A stretch of 49,190 nt of DNA from Rhabdonatronobacter sediminivivens (GCF_013415485.1 NZ_JACBXS010000028.1:1-49190); one strand, 5' to 3'; positions 25,988 to 35,255 are shown, numbered from the stretch's first letter. Made by a program: numbers and translations. Notes: generated by a model not told the origin, from the letters alone.

Positions 25988-28513
25988 TCAGCCTTCGGCG
26001 CGCAGAATCCGGGCCGGACGCGCGGAAATGGGGCGGGCGGCGAAGGCCAGACCGGCGATGAGGGTTGCGGCGACACCGCCGAGGATGATGATGGTGGCCG
26101 AGATGGGTTCGAACCGGTAGGCGGTATTCATCACGAAATGCATGATCGCCCAGGCACCGGCTGCGCCCGCGCCGATGGCGACGAGCGCGGCGGCCATGCC
26201 CATCAGCCCGGCGCGCAGGGCGAAGCTGGTCAGGATGGTGCGCCGGGTGGCGCCGAGGGTTTTGAGGATCGCAGCCTCGTGGATGCGGGCGCCGACGCCG
26301 GCCGCCGCCGCCCCGATCAGCACCACGAAACCCGTCAGCAGCGTGGCCAGCGCCGCGTAGGAGGTGGCGGTGGCGATCTGGCCCAGAGCCTCGGACACGC
26401 GGTCGGCGGCTTCGCGCACGCGGATGGCGGTGATGTTGGGATAGGCGTTGGAGAGTTCACGCAGGATCGCGCCTTCGGCCCCTTCGGCGGCGTAGACGGT
26501 GGCGATATGGGTGTGGGGCGCGCTGCGCATGGGTTCGGGGGTCATGGTCATCACGAAGCCCATGCCGCCGGTGGAGAAATCGACCTCGCGGAAATTGGCG
26601 ATTTCGGCGGTGATGTCGCGGCCCAGGATGTTGACGGTGACGGTATCGCCGATGCGCAGGCCCAGTTCGGCCCCTTCGGAGGCGCCGAAGCTGACAAGGG
26701 GCGGGCCGATGTAATCCGCCTCCCACCAGGTGCCGTCGGTGAGGGTGACGCCCGCGTCCTGGGTGGCGGCGTAGGTGATGCCGCGGTCGCCGCGCAGCAC
26801 CCAATGGTCGGAGCGGGGGTGTTCGCGCGCCGGGATGTCGTTGATGGCGGTGATGACGCCGCGCAGCATGGGCGCGGTGTCCACGCGCGAGACATCCGGG
26901 TTGGTGTTCAGGCGTTCGCTGAAACCTGCAAGTTGGTCGTTCTGGATGTCCAGGAAGAAGTAGCTGGGCGCGCGGTCCGGCAGGTCGGCCGAGATGGCGT
27001 TGCGCAGGTTGGTGTCGATCTGGCCCACGGCGGCCAGCACCGTCAGGCCTAGGCCCAGCGACAGGATCACCGCCGTTGCGCCTTCGCGCGGGTTGGCGAT
27101 GGCGCCCAGCGCCATGCGCAGGGCGGTGCGGCCGCGCAGGGCGCGGGCGCGCGCGGCGCGGCGGGCCAGCGCCTGCACCAGCAGCGCCACCACCACCAGC
27201 GCCAGCAGCGCCGCCACGATCCCGCCCAGGGTGGCGAAGGCCAGCAGCGGAACCTCGGCGAACCAGGCGGCGGCGGCGGTCAGCAGCGCGAGCACGGCGG
27301 CGATGGCGGCAAGATAGGGCCAGCGCGGCCAGACGGTCGCTTCGCTGCCGATCCCGCGAAAGATCGCCGCCGCGCGGACATTTTCGGTGCGCGCCAGTGG
27401 CCAGAGGGTGAAGACCAGCGCCGTCAGCGCGCCATAGAGCGCGGCCTCCAGCAGTGGTGCGGGGCGAAAGACGACCTGCGGCGGCACCGGCAGTTGATCT
27501 GCCAGAAGGGGGGCGACGGCGAAGGGGACCAGCGCGCCCAGCACCATGCCCAGCGCGATCCCCAGCGCGGTCAGCGCGCCGATCTGAAGGAAATACACCG
27601 CAAGGATGGTGCGGGTTTCCGCGCCAAGGGTCTTCAGCGTGGCGATGGTGGCGGTCTTGCGGTCCAGATAGCTGCGCACGGCGGCGGAAACCCCCACGCC
27701 GCCCACCGCCAGCCCGGCCAGCCCCACCAGCACCAGGAAAGAGCCGATGCGTTCGACGAATCGATCTACGCCGGGCGCGGCGCGGCGGCTGTCACGCCAG
27801 CGGGCGCCGGAGCCTTCGAAGGCCTGCATCGTGGTGGCGCGGGCGCTGTCCAGATCCAGCCCTGGGGGCAGCAGCATCCGGTATTGGCTGGTGTAAAGCG
27901 TGCCGGGGCCAAGGAGTTCGGCATTGGCCAGCGCTTCAGTCGCCACCAGAGTGCGCGGGCCGAAGCCGAAGGTGGCGCCCACGGCATCGGGTTCGCGCAC
28001 CACCGTGGCCATCAGCGTGAACTCCTGCACGCCCAGGCGGAAGGTGTCGCCCAGCGCCAGCCCCAGACGGTCCGCCAGGATACGGTCCATGGCGCCGCCG
28101 GGGCGGCCATCGGCACCGGCAAACACATGATCCAGCGGCATCGGCGGGTCCAGCGTGACCTCGCCCAGCAGGGGATAGGCGTCATCCACGCCCTTGACCT
28201 GCGTGACCGATCGTTCCTCGCCCGCCACAGCCATGGAGCGGAAATCGACGATCTCGGATACCTCCAGCGCCAGATCATCCAGAAAGGCGCGTTCCTGCGG
28301 CTCGGCGAAGCGGTAGGTGAGGCGCAATTCGGCGTCGCCACCCAGAAGGGCCGCGCCTTCCTCGGCCAGCCCTGCATTGATGGCGGCGCGGACGGAGCCG
28401 ACGGCGGCGATGGCGCCGACGCCCAGCGTCAGGCAGGCAAGGAACACCCAGAAGCCGCGCAGGCCTCCGCGCATCTCACGCCGGGCGATGCGGGCGGCGA
28501 CGCGCAGGCTCAT
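25988..28513 (-). CDS. FtsX-like ABC transporter permease (YbbP type)
   Basis: 841 residues, the length of the large YbbP/two-FtsX-domain permeases. An N-terminal helix (FWVFLACLTLGVGAIAAVGS) precedes a periplasmic MacB-like domain, three helices around residues 260-360 (LVLVGLAGLAVGGVGVSAAV, ILAVYFLQIGALTALGIALG), and a second half repeating the pattern to the C-terminus (LTGFVVLIGAAAAGVGARIH). It forms a transporter with the ATPase whose stop overlaps its start by 4 nt. In E. coli ybbAP lies next to tesA, and the same neighbour is found here; a role with lipids or esterase products has been proposed but is unproven. Confidence 0.92.
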   Translation of the reverse strand: MSLRVAARIARREMRGGLRGFWVFLACLTLGVGAIAAVGSVRAAINAGLAEEGAALLGGDAELRLTYRFAEPQERAFLDDLALEVSEIVDFRSMAVAGEERSVTQVKGVDDAYPLLGEVTLDPPMPLDHVFAGADGRPGGAMDRILADRLGLALGDTFRLGVQEFTLMATVVREPDAVGATFGFGPRTLVATEALANAELLGPGTLYTSQYRMLLPPGLDLDSARATTMQAFEGSGARWRDSRRAAPGVDRFVERIGSFLVLVGLAGLAVGGVGVSAAVRSYLDRKTATIATLKTLGAETRTILAVYFLQIGALTALGIALGMVLGALVPFAVAPLLADQLPVPPQVVFRPAPLLEAALYGALTALVFTLWPLARTENVRAAAIFRGIGSEATVWPRWPYLAAIAAVLALLTAAAAWFAEVPLLAFATLGGIVAALLALVVVALLVQALARRAARARALRGRTALRMALGAIANPREGATAVILSLGLGLTVLAAVGQIDTNLRNAISADLPDRAPSYFFLDIQNDQLAGFSERLNTNPDVSRVDTAPMLRGVITAINDIPAREHPRSDHWVLRGDRGITYAATQDAGVTLTDGTWWEADYIGPPLVSFGASEGAELGLRIGDTVTVNILGRDITAEIANFREVDFSTGGMGFVMTMTPEPMRSAPHTHIATVYAAEGAEGAILRELSNAYPNITAIRVREAADRVSEALGQIATATSYAALATLLTGFVVLIGAAAAGVGARIHEAAILKTLGATRRTILTSFALRAGLMGMAAALVAIGAGAAGAWAIMHFVMNTAYRFEPISATIIILGGVAATLIAGLAFAARPISARPARILRAEG

Positions 28514-29217
28514 TCGGCGGCTCCGCGCAGGGTGCGTTGATCCTCGTCCGCGGCGATGCGCCCATCCATCAGCCGGACCACCCGGTCACAGCGCGCGGCC
28601 AGCTCCGGCGCGTGGGTCACCAGCACCAGCGTGCTGCCATGGCGGTCGCGCAGGCCGAAGAGCAGGTCCATGATCGCCTCGCCCGTGGTCTGGTCCAGAT
28701 TGCCCGTGGGCTCATCGGCCAGCAGCAGGCGGGGGCGGGGTGCGGCGGCGCGCGCCAGCGCCACGCGCTGCTGCTCGCCGCCCGAAAGCTGGGCGGGGTA
28801 ATGGTCCAGCCGGGCGCCGAGGCCCACGGCGTGCAGTTCTTCGGCGGCGCGGTCGAACGCATCCTGCCGGCCGGCAAGTTCCAGCGGGGTGGCCACGTTT
28901 TCCAGCGCGGTCATGGTGGGAATCAGGTGGAAAGACTGGAACACCACCCCCATATTCGTGCGACGAAGGCGGGCGAGCGCGTCCTCGTCCAGCGCGGTGA
29001 GGTCCTGGCCCAGCGCCAAGACGCGCCCGCCGGTGGCGCGCTCCAGCCCGCCCATGACCATGAGGAGAGACGACTTGCCCGAGCCAGAAGGCCCCACCAT
29101 CCCCAGCGTTTCGCCCGCGCCCACATCAAGCGTGATCCCGCGCAGGATCTCCACCGGGCCGGCATTGCCCTGCAAGGTCAGGGAGACATCGCTGAGCGAG
29201 AGGAGTGTATCGGACAT
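28510..29217 (-). CDS. ABC transporter ATP-binding protein (YbbA type)
   Basis: 235 residues from ATG 29217 (MSDTLLSLSDVSLTLQGNAG). Walker A GPSGSGKSSLLMVMGG, Q-loop VFQSFHLIPTMTALEN, signature AQLSGGEQQRVALARA, Walker B RLLLADEPTGNLD and the H-loop VLVTHAPELA are all complete. It energises the FtsX-like permease encoded immediately downstream with a 4-nt overlap. It is divergent from a GDSL esterase gene, the order seen around ybbA-tesA in gammaproteobacteria. Confidence 0.95.
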   Translation of the reverse strand: MSDTLLSLSDVSLTLQGNAGPVEILRGITLDVGAGETLGMVGPSGSGKSSLLMVMGGLERATGGRVLALGQDLTALDEDALARLRRTNMGVVFQSFHLIPTMTALENVATPLELAGRQDAFDRAAEELHAVGLGARLDHYPAQLSGGEQQRVALARAAAPRPRLLLADEPTGNLDQTTGEAIMDLLFGLRDRHGSTLVLVTHAPELAARCDRVVRLMDGRIAADEDQRTLRGAAE

Positions 29218-29941
29218 GCTGGCCTTTCCGGGGTCTTGGGTCTGGTTGGCATATGGGGCCGCGGGGCGGATTGGCAAGCGCTGCGCTGCGGCGGGGCGGC
29301 GAGTGGCCGCGGGTGTGGCGCTGGGGTTGGCGCTGGCCGCGCCGGTGGCGGCCGAGCCGCTGCGGCTGGTGGCGCTGGGCGACAGTCTGACCCAGGGCTA
29401 CGGGCTGGCGCAAGGCGATGGGCTGGTGCCGCAACTGCAGGACTGGCTGCGCGATGCGGGCCATGACGTGGACGTGATCAACGCCGGTGTCTCGGGCGAT
29501 ACCACGGCCGGGGGGCTGGCGCGGCTGGACTGGACCCTGGCCGAGCCGGTGGACGCGATGCTGGTGATCCTGGGCGGCAATGACCTGTTGCGGGGGATCG
29601 ATCCGGGCGCCAGCCGGTCCAACCTGGACGGGATTCTGGCGCGACTGGGCACTGAGGGCATCCCCGCCATGCTGGTCGGCATGCCCGCGCCGGGCAATTA
29701 CGGGCCCGAATACCGCGAGGCATTCGAGGCCATGTATCCCGAATTGGCCGAGGTCCATGGCGCCGCGTTCTACCCCGATCTGCTGCAACCCATGTCCGAC
29801 AAGGCCGAGGCCGGGTTGTCCTTTTCCGACATGATGCAGGATGACCATATCCACCCCAATGCCGAAGGCGTGGGCGTGATCGTGGATGCGCTGGGGCCGG
29901 TGGTCTCGGGGTTTCTGGCCGGGATGGAGGAGGGGGCATGA
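29216..29941 (+). CDS. SGNH/GDSL arylesterase-lysophospholipase (TesA-like), exported
   Basis: The product has the GDSL blocks LVALGDSLTQGYGL (Ser), NAGVSGDTTAGG (Gly), VILGGNDLLRG (Asn) and DDHIHPNAEG (Asp-His), so it is an active-looking esterase. The region RRVAAGVALGLALAAPVAAEP is a signal peptide. The start is uncertain: ATG 29216 (241 residues) shares bases with the ATPase start codon on the other strand and leaves no promoter room; TTG 29246 or GTG 29303 are alternatives. The stop overlaps the ATG of the HIT gene by 4 nt. It is likely periplasmic, acting on acyl esters, with the YbbAP-like transporter as neighbour. Confidence 0.9.
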   Translation: MLAFPGSWVWLAYGAAGRIGKRCAAAGRRVAAGVALGLALAAPVAAEPLRLVALGDSLTQGYGLAQGDGLVPQLQDWLRDAGHDVDVINAGVSGDTTAGGLARLDWTLAEPVDAMLVILGGNDLLRGIDPGASRSNLDGILARLGTEGIPAMLVGMPAPGNYGPEYREAFEAMYPELAEVHGAAFYPDLLQPMSDKAEAGLSFSDMMQDDHIHPNAEGVGVIVDALGPVVSGFLAGMEEGA

Positions 29942-30384
29942 GCGGCGCGGCCCAGCCGGACTGTCTGTTCTGCCGGATCGCGGCGGGGGAGTTGCCCGCG
30001 CACAAGCTGCATGAGGATGACCATATCCTGGCCTTTCTGGACCTGCATCCGATCCGCCCCGGCCATGCGCTGGTGATCCCCAAGGCGCATCATGTCTGGT
30101 TCGAGGATCTGCCCGAGCCGCTGGCCACGCGGATCACCACCTGCGCGCAGCGTCTGGCGCGGGCGATGAAGCGGATCTACGCGGTGGAGCGGGTGTCGCT
30201 GTTCTATACCGGCATTCACGTGCCCCATGCCCACGCCCATGTGGTGCCCATGCACCATGTGCATGACGTGACCTCGGCCGCTTATCTGGGCGAGGGGCTG
30301 GAGGCCTTCACCGCCCCGCCGCGCCCTGAACCGGAGGCGCTGGAGGCTGTGGCCGAGGCGCTGCGCAGCGGGCTGCGGGGCTGA
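29938..30384 (+). CDS. HIT family protein
   Basis: 148 residues; CLFCRIAAGELPAHK opens the domain and VPHAHAHVVPMHH holds the histidine triad HxHxH. These proteins hydrolyse or transfer nucleotides, e.g. adenylyl derivatives. The ATG overlaps the esterase stop (ATGA), indicating translation together. The C-terminal 30 residues are a variable tail. The substrate is unknown. Confidence 0.92.
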   Translation: MSGAAQPDCLFCRIAAGELPAHKLHEDDHILAFLDLHPIRPGHALVIPKAHHVWFEDLPEPLATRITTCAQRLARAMKRIYAVERVSLFYTGIHVPHAHAHVVPMHHVHDVTSAAYLGEGLEAFTAPPRPEPEALEAVAEALRSGLRG

Positions 30385-30477
30385 ATTCGCCCTTTCGGCA
30401 CTGCGCGCAACGCGTTAACAGGGCAGGCGAGAGGCAGGTGCGCAACCGGCACCATCGCGGCGAAGGAGCCTGCGGGC

Positions 30478-31005
30478 GTGAGTTTGTTCGACAACGTATT
30501 CGTGCTGATCGACACCAGGTCGTTTTCTTCGGTCTGGTACTGGATCGCCCTGGCGGTGATGTGGTCCACCGTGTCGCATTACACGATGGGCGTGCCCCAT
30601 GACCTGATCACGCGGGCGCGGCGGCGCGGTGGGATGGCGGCCGAGGATGCCGAGGTCATGACCCATGTCCAGGTGCGCCGCCGACTGACCGCCATGCGCA
30701 GCGCGGGGCATTGGATCACCGGGTTTGTCGCCACCGCGCTGACGGTCTTGCTGGTGCTGGGCTTCGGCTATGGGGTGGAACTGGCGCAGGCAGTATTTCT
30801 GCTGCTGGCGCCGCTGAGCCTGACCGGGGTTCTGGCCATGCGCACGGCGTTGCGGATCGAGGCCGGGGACGAGCGCGGCGAGGCGCTGTGGCGCCGACTG
30901 GGGCGCCTGCGGCTGGCCACCCAGGTTACCGGCATGGTGTCGATCTTCATCACCGCCATGTGGGGCATGTGGAGCATCCTGACCATGAGCGTTCTGGGCG
31001 GGTGA
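30478..31005 (+). CDS. uncharacterised four-helix membrane protein
   Basis: 175 residues from GTG 30478, with AAGGAG nine bases upstream. Four membrane helices can be picked out: about 19-40 (VWYWIALAVMWSTVSHYTMG), 78-100 (WITGFVATALTVLLVLGFGYG), 103-122 (AQAVFLLLAPLSLTGVLAM) and 145-170. Basic cytoplasmic loops (ITRARRRGG, RRLGRLRLA) lie between. Orthologues in Rhodobacterales often carry a 'component of SufBCD complex' label that this sequence does not itself support. It lies upstream of mfd, but a 355-bp repeat-rich gap separates them, so linkage is weak. Confidence 0.78.
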   Translation: MSLFDNVFVLIDTRSFSSVWYWIALAVMWSTVSHYTMGVPHDLITRARRRGGMAAEDAEVMTHVQVRRRLTAMRSAGHWITGFVATALTVLLVLGFGYGVELAQAVFLLLAPLSLTGVLAMRTALRIEAGDERGEALWRRLGRLRLATQVTGMVSIFITAMWGMWSILTMSVLGG

Positions 31006-31360
31006 GCTTTGCGGCGCGGCATCTGGTGGCGGGGAACCCCCCGTCGGCGGCACCGCAGGTGGGAGGGCGCTCCCGCCCGTTCGGACCTGCCGAAGCGGCA
31101 GGTCCGTCCCGTTGGGCCGGGCAGCGCAGGCGTGCCTGCGCTGCAGGGACAATGTGTGGACGCGGGCAAGCCCGCGCCACGGGTTTGTTTTTCGGGTGCG
31201 GGCAAGCCCGCACCGCGGGGGGCGCTGCCCCCCGGCGCCCGCAACGGGCGCGCCCCCCGGGATATTTCTCCAAGGGTGAATGAGCAGGCGGGGATCATGC
31301 TGTGGCGTGTGGATGAGGGTTGGATCAGGCAGGGCAGGGCCGGGTATGGAAGGTCGGGGC
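31006..31360. repeat. hairpin-rich intergenic region upstream of mfd
   Basis: No gene is seen in 355 bases. Successive perfect hairpins lie at 31082-31106 (CGGACCTGCCG stem), 31124-31141 (GCGCAGGC), 31161-31176 (CGCGGGC), 31196-31213 (GTGCGGGC), 31216-31234 (CGGGGGGC) and 31235-31251 (GCGCCCG). The last two belong to a family 1 repeat. Such clustered palindromes resemble REP/BIME-type arrays. Whether they affect mfd expression is unknown. Confidence 0.75.
31214..31280 (+). repeat. palindromic intergenic repeat, family 1, copy D
   Basis: CGGGGGGCGCTGCCCCCCG, then GCGCCCGCAACGGGCGC, then CCCCCCGGGATATTTCTCC and AAGGGTGAAT. This is the most divergent copy in its right part but keeps order and spacing with copies at 3797, 10280 and 23812. 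Confidence 0.75.
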
Positions 31361-34300
31361 ATGGATAGCCAGGCGGTTGGGCGGATCATTCTGGGGGGCG
31401 CACCCGAAGGGTATGATGCGCGGTTGCTGGCGCGCGAGGTGGCGCGGGGGGCGGGGCCGGTTGTTCATGTGGCCCGCGATGACCGCCGGGCCGAGGCCAT
31501 GCGCCGGGCGCTGGCGTTCTTTGCGCCCGATCTGACGGTGCTGTCCTTTCCGGCCTGGGATTGCCTGCCCTATGACCGGGTGTCGCCCAATCCGGCGCTC
31601 ACGGCGCAGCGCATGGCGGTTCTGGCGGCGCTGGCGACAGGAGCGGTGCCGGGGCCGTTCGTGCTGCTGACCACGCTGTCGGCGGCAGTTCAGCGGGTGC
31701 CGGATCGCGCGGTGGTGGCCGGGGCCTCGTTCGTGGCGCAGGTGGGCGGGCGGATCGATGAGGCGGGGTTGCGGGCCTATCTGGCGCGGATGGGTTTTGT
31801 GCCCGTTCCCATGGTCACCGGGCCGGGGGAATTTGCCCTGCGCGGGGGGATCATCGATATTTTCGCGCCGGGGCAGGGCGGGCCGGTGCGGCTGGACCTG
31901 TTCGGCGATGTTCTGGACGGCGCGCGACGGTTCGACCCGGAGACCCAGCGCACCACGGAAAAGCTGTCGGCGGTGGAGTTGGCGCCGGTGTCCGAGATCA
32001 TCCTCGATGACGCCGCGATCACGCGGTTCCGCCAGAATTACCGCGCCGAGTTTGGTGCAGGCGGCGGCGATGATCCGCTCTATGAGGCGGTCAGCGCCGG
32101 GCGCAAGCATCAGGGGATGGAGCATTGGCTGCCGTTTTTCCATGAGCGACTGGAAACGCTGTTCGACTATCTGCCTGGCGCGCCGGTGACGCTGGATGAC
32201 GCCGCCGATACGGCCCGCGCCGCCCGGTGGGAGGCGATCTCGGACCAGCATGATGCGCGGCGCGAGGCGATGGCGGCGCGCGGCGCGCGGGTGGACACGG
32301 TCTACAAGCCCTGCCCGCCGGAGTTGCTGTATCTGGATGACGCGGCCTGGGACGGGGCGCTGGATGGGCGCCGGGTGATCCGCTTCAGCCCCTTGCCACA
32401 GGCGCCCGGGCCGGGGGTGCTGGATGCGGGCGGGCGCGCGGGGCGCAGTTTTGCCCCCGAACGCCAGCAGGAGGATGTGAACCTGTTCGCCGCCCTGGCC
32501 GATCATCTGGCCGCGCGGCGCAAGGCGGGGCAGGTGGTTGTGACAAGCTGGTCCGAGGGCGCGCAGGAGCGGCTTTCGGGGTTGCTGGCGGATCATGGCG
32601 CCGAGGGCGCGCGTATCATCGCTGATGCGCGCGATATCCCCGAGGGCAAGGGGGGGCTGTTCCTGGCGGTCTGGCCGCTGGACGCAGGGTTCGAGGCGCC
32701 GGGGCTGAGCGTGATATCCGAGGCCGATGTTCTGGGCGACCGTCTGGTGGGTCGCGCGCGCCGCCGCAAACGGGCCGAGAACTTCCTGACCGAGGCGCAA
32801 TCCCTGTCCCCCGGCGATCTGGTGGTGCATGTGGATCATGGCGTGGGCCGCTACACGGGGCTGGAGACGATCACCGCCATGGGCGCCCCGCATGAATGCA
32901 TCGCGCTGGAATATGCAGGCGGTGACCGGCTGTTCCTGCCGGTTGAAAATATCGAGTTGCTGTCACGCTTCGGCCACGAAGACGGGCTGCTGGACCGGCT
33001 GGGCGGCGGCGCCTGGCAGGCCAAGAAGGCGAAGCTGAAGAACCGCATCCGCGAGATTGCCGACAAGCTGATCCGCATTGCCGCCGAGCGTGAGTTGCGC
33101 CGCGCGCCTGTGTTCGACCCGCCCGAAAGCCAGTGGGATGCCTTCTGCGCCCGCTTCCCCTATGCGGAGACTGACGACCAGCTGCGCGCGATCGAGGATG
33201 TGCTGGGCGATCTGCAGGCCGGGCGCCCGATGGACCGGCTGGTGGTGGGCGATGTGGGCTTCGGCAAGACCGAAGTGGCCATGCGCGCGGCCTTTGTCGC
33301 TGCCATGTCCGGGGTGCAGGTAGCGGTGATCGCGCCCACGACTCTGCTGGCGCGGCAGCATTTCAAGACCTTTGCCGAACGGTTCCGGGGCTTTCCACTG
33401 CAGGTGCGGGCGCTGTCGCGCTTTGTGTCGGCCAAGGAGGCGGCGGCAACGCGCGCGGGCCTGGCCGACGGGACGGTGGATATCGTGATCGGCACCCACG
33501 CGCTGCTGGCCAAGGGCGTGAAATTCCGCGATCTGGGCCTGCTGGTGATCGACGAGGAGCAGCATTTCGGCGTCAACCACAAGGAGCGGCTGAAATCCCT
33601 GCGCTCGGACGTGCATGTGCTGACGCTGACGGCCACGCCGATCCCGCGCACGTTGCAACTGTCGCTTTCGGGCGTGCGGGACCTGTCGCTGATCTCCACC
33701 CCGCCCATCGACCGTCTGGCGATCCGCACCTATGTCAGCGAATTCGACACCGTCACCCTGCGCGAGGCTCTGCTGCGCGAGCGGTACCGCGGCGGGCAGT
33801 CCTTCTTTGTGGTCCCGCGCGTGGCCGACCTGCCCGAGATCGAGGACTGGCTGCGCGAACATGTCCCCGAGGTCAGCTTCATCACCGCCCATGGGCAACT
33901 GGCGGCGGGCGATCTGGATACGCGGATGAATGCGTTTTACGATGGCAAGTATGACGTGCTGCTGGCCACGACAATTGTGGAATCGGGGCTGGATATTCCC
34001 ACCGCCAACACCATGATCATCCACCGCGCGGATATGTTCGGGCTGGCGCAGATGTATCAGATCCGGGGCCGGGTGGGGCGGGCCAAGACGCGGGCCTATT
34101 GCTATCTGACCACCAAGCCCCGCGCGCCGCTGACCCCGCAGGCCGAAAAGCGGCTGCGGCTGCTGGCAAGTCTGGACCAGTTGGGCGCGGGCTTCACGCT
34201 GGCCAGCCAGGACATGGACCTGCGCGGGGCCGGCAATATCCTGGGCGAGGAACAGTCCGGCCATATCCGCGAGGTTGGCTATGAGCTTTATCAGCAGATG

Positions 34301-34822
34301 CTGGAGGAGACGCTCTCGAAGCTGCGCGCGGGTGAGCTTGGTGGCCCGTCGGATGATGACGGTCAATGGGCGCCGCAGATCAACCTCGGGGTCCCGGTTT
34401 TGATCCCCGACGACTATGTGCCGGATCTGGATGTGCGGCTGGGGCTTTACCGGCGGCTTTCGGGGCTGGAAGGCAAGGTGGAGCTGGAAGGCTTCGCGGC
34501 CGAGCTGATCGACCGGTTCGGAAAGCTCCCGCGTGAGGTGAACACGCTGCTGGCAGTGATCCGGATCAAGGCGATGTGCAAGCGCGCCGGGATCGCACGG
34601 CTGGATGCGGGGCCGAAGGGCGCCACGGTCCAGTTTCATAACGACAAATTCGCCAGCCCCGCGGGCCTGGTGGAATTCGTACGCGCACAGGACGGGCAGG
34701 CCAGGGTGCGTGACAACAAGATCGTGGTGCAGCGTGACTGGTCGCAGGACCGCGAGAAGCTGCGCGGCGCCTTTGCCATCGCGCGCGATCTGGCCCGCGC
34801 CGCCGAGGGCAAGCGCGGCTGA
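31361..34822 (+). CDS. mfd: transcription-repair coupling factor Mfd
   Basis: 1153 residues from ATG 31361; the frame reaches back to 31280 but the earlier part is unlike Mfd. The N-terminal UvrB-like region has WDCLPYDRVSPNPALTAQR. The RNA-polymerase-interacting domain contains LSPGDLVVHVDHGVGRYTGLE (about residues 485-505). The translocase has Walker A VGDVGFGKTEVAMRAAF, DEEQHFGVNHKERLK and TATPIPRTLQLSLSG, and the C-terminal TRCF domain follows. Mfd removes RNA polymerase stalled at DNA lesions and brings in UvrA. GAAGG lies ten bases before the start. All motifs are intact. Confidence 0.97.
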   Translation: MDSQAVGRIILGGAPEGYDARLLAREVARGAGPVVHVARDDRRAEAMRRALAFFAPDLTVLSFPAWDCLPYDRVSPNPALTAQRMAVLAALATGAVPGPFVLLTTLSAAVQRVPDRAVVAGASFVAQVGGRIDEAGLRAYLARMGFVPVPMVTGPGEFALRGGIIDIFAPGQGGPVRLDLFGDVLDGARRFDPETQRTTEKLSAVELAPVSEIILDDAAITRFRQNYRAEFGAGGGDDPLYEAVSAGRKHQGMEHWLPFFHERLETLFDYLPGAPVTLDDAADTARAARWEAISDQHDARREAMAARGARVDTVYKPCPPELLYLDDAAWDGALDGRRVIRFSPLPQAPGPGVLDAGGRAGRSFAPERQQEDVNLFAALADHLAARRKAGQVVVTSWSEGAQERLSGLLADHGAEGARIIADARDIPEGKGGLFLAVWPLDAGFEAPGLSVISEADVLGDRLVGRARRRKRAENFLTEAQSLSPGDLVVHVDHGVGRYTGLETITAMGAPHECIALEYAGGDRLFLPVENIELLSRFGHEDGLLDRLGGGAWQAKKAKLKNRIREIADKLIRIAAERELRRAPVFDPPESQWDAFCARFPYAETDDQLRAIEDVLGDLQAGRPMDRLVVGDVGFGKTEVAMRAAFVAAMSGVQVAVIAPTTLLARQHFKTFAERFRGFPLQVRALSRFVSAKEAAATRAGLADGTVDIVIGTHALLAKGVKFRDLGLLVIDEEQHFGVNHKERLKSLRSDVHVLTLTATPIPRTLQLSLSGVRDLSLISTPPIDRLAIRTYVSEFDTVTLREALLRERYRGGQSFFVVPRVADLPEIEDWLREHVPEVSFITAHGQLAAGDLDTRMNAFYDGKYDVLLATTIVESGLDIPTANTMIIHRADMFGLAQMYQIRGRVGRAKTRAYCYLTTKPRAPLTPQAEKRLRLLASLDQLGAGFTLASQDMDLRGAGNILGEEQSGHIREVGYELYQQMLEETLSKLRAGELGGPSDDDGQWAPQINLGVPVLIPDDYVPDLDVRLGLYRRLSGLEGKVELEGFAAELIDRFGKLPREVNTLLAVIRIKAMCKRAGIARLDAGPKGATVQFHNDKFASPAGLVEFVRAQDGQARVRDNKIVVQRDWSQDREKLRGAFAIARDLARAAEGKRG

Positions 34823-34891
34823 GCGGGATTTGTTTCGGTTTTCCGCGCAAATGCGGTAAACTGGCAAGGTCTGTAACGAGGGAGGACGTCC

Positions 34892-35176
34892 ATGGACCGT
34901 GATGCCTATGTTGACAAGATGAAGGCGCAGATCGACATGTGGAACGCCGAGATCGGGAAGTTCCAGGCCAAGGCACGCGAGGCCGAGGCCGATGCGCGGA
35001 TAAAGTACGAAAAGCAGATCGAAGAGATGCGCACCCAGCGCGATGAGGCCGAAAAGAAGATGGCAGAGGCCCGCAACGCCAGCGAAGACGCATGGAAGGA
35101 CATGCGCAAGGGCTTCGAGTCGGCCTGGGACAACATGAACAAGGCGTTTTCGGACGCCATGAAGCGGTTCAACTGA
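34892..35176 (+). CDS. small coiled-coil protein
   Basis: 94 residues, nearly all helical and highly charged (KAREAEADARIKYEKQIEEM), with a heptad-like pattern through residues 5-70 and a more aromatic C-terminus (WKDMRKGFESAWDNMNKAF). GGGAGG lies seven bases before ATG 34892. Similar small coiled-coil proteins occur across proteobacteria and cyanobacteria, some linked to stress, but no activity is established. It follows mfd by 70 bases with its own ribosome-binding site and possibly its own promoter. Confidence 0.82.
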   Translation: MDRDAYVDKMKAQIDMWNAEIGKFQAKAREAEADARIKYEKQIEEMRTQRDEAEKKMAEARNASEDAWKDMRKGFESAWDNMNKAFSDAMKRFN

Positions 35177-35255
35177 GCCTCTGAAAGGCGCGGGTGTGAT
35201 CCGGCGGCGGCCCCGGCGCGTAAGGCGATTGGGAGCCAGACGACCGGAGAGTGCC

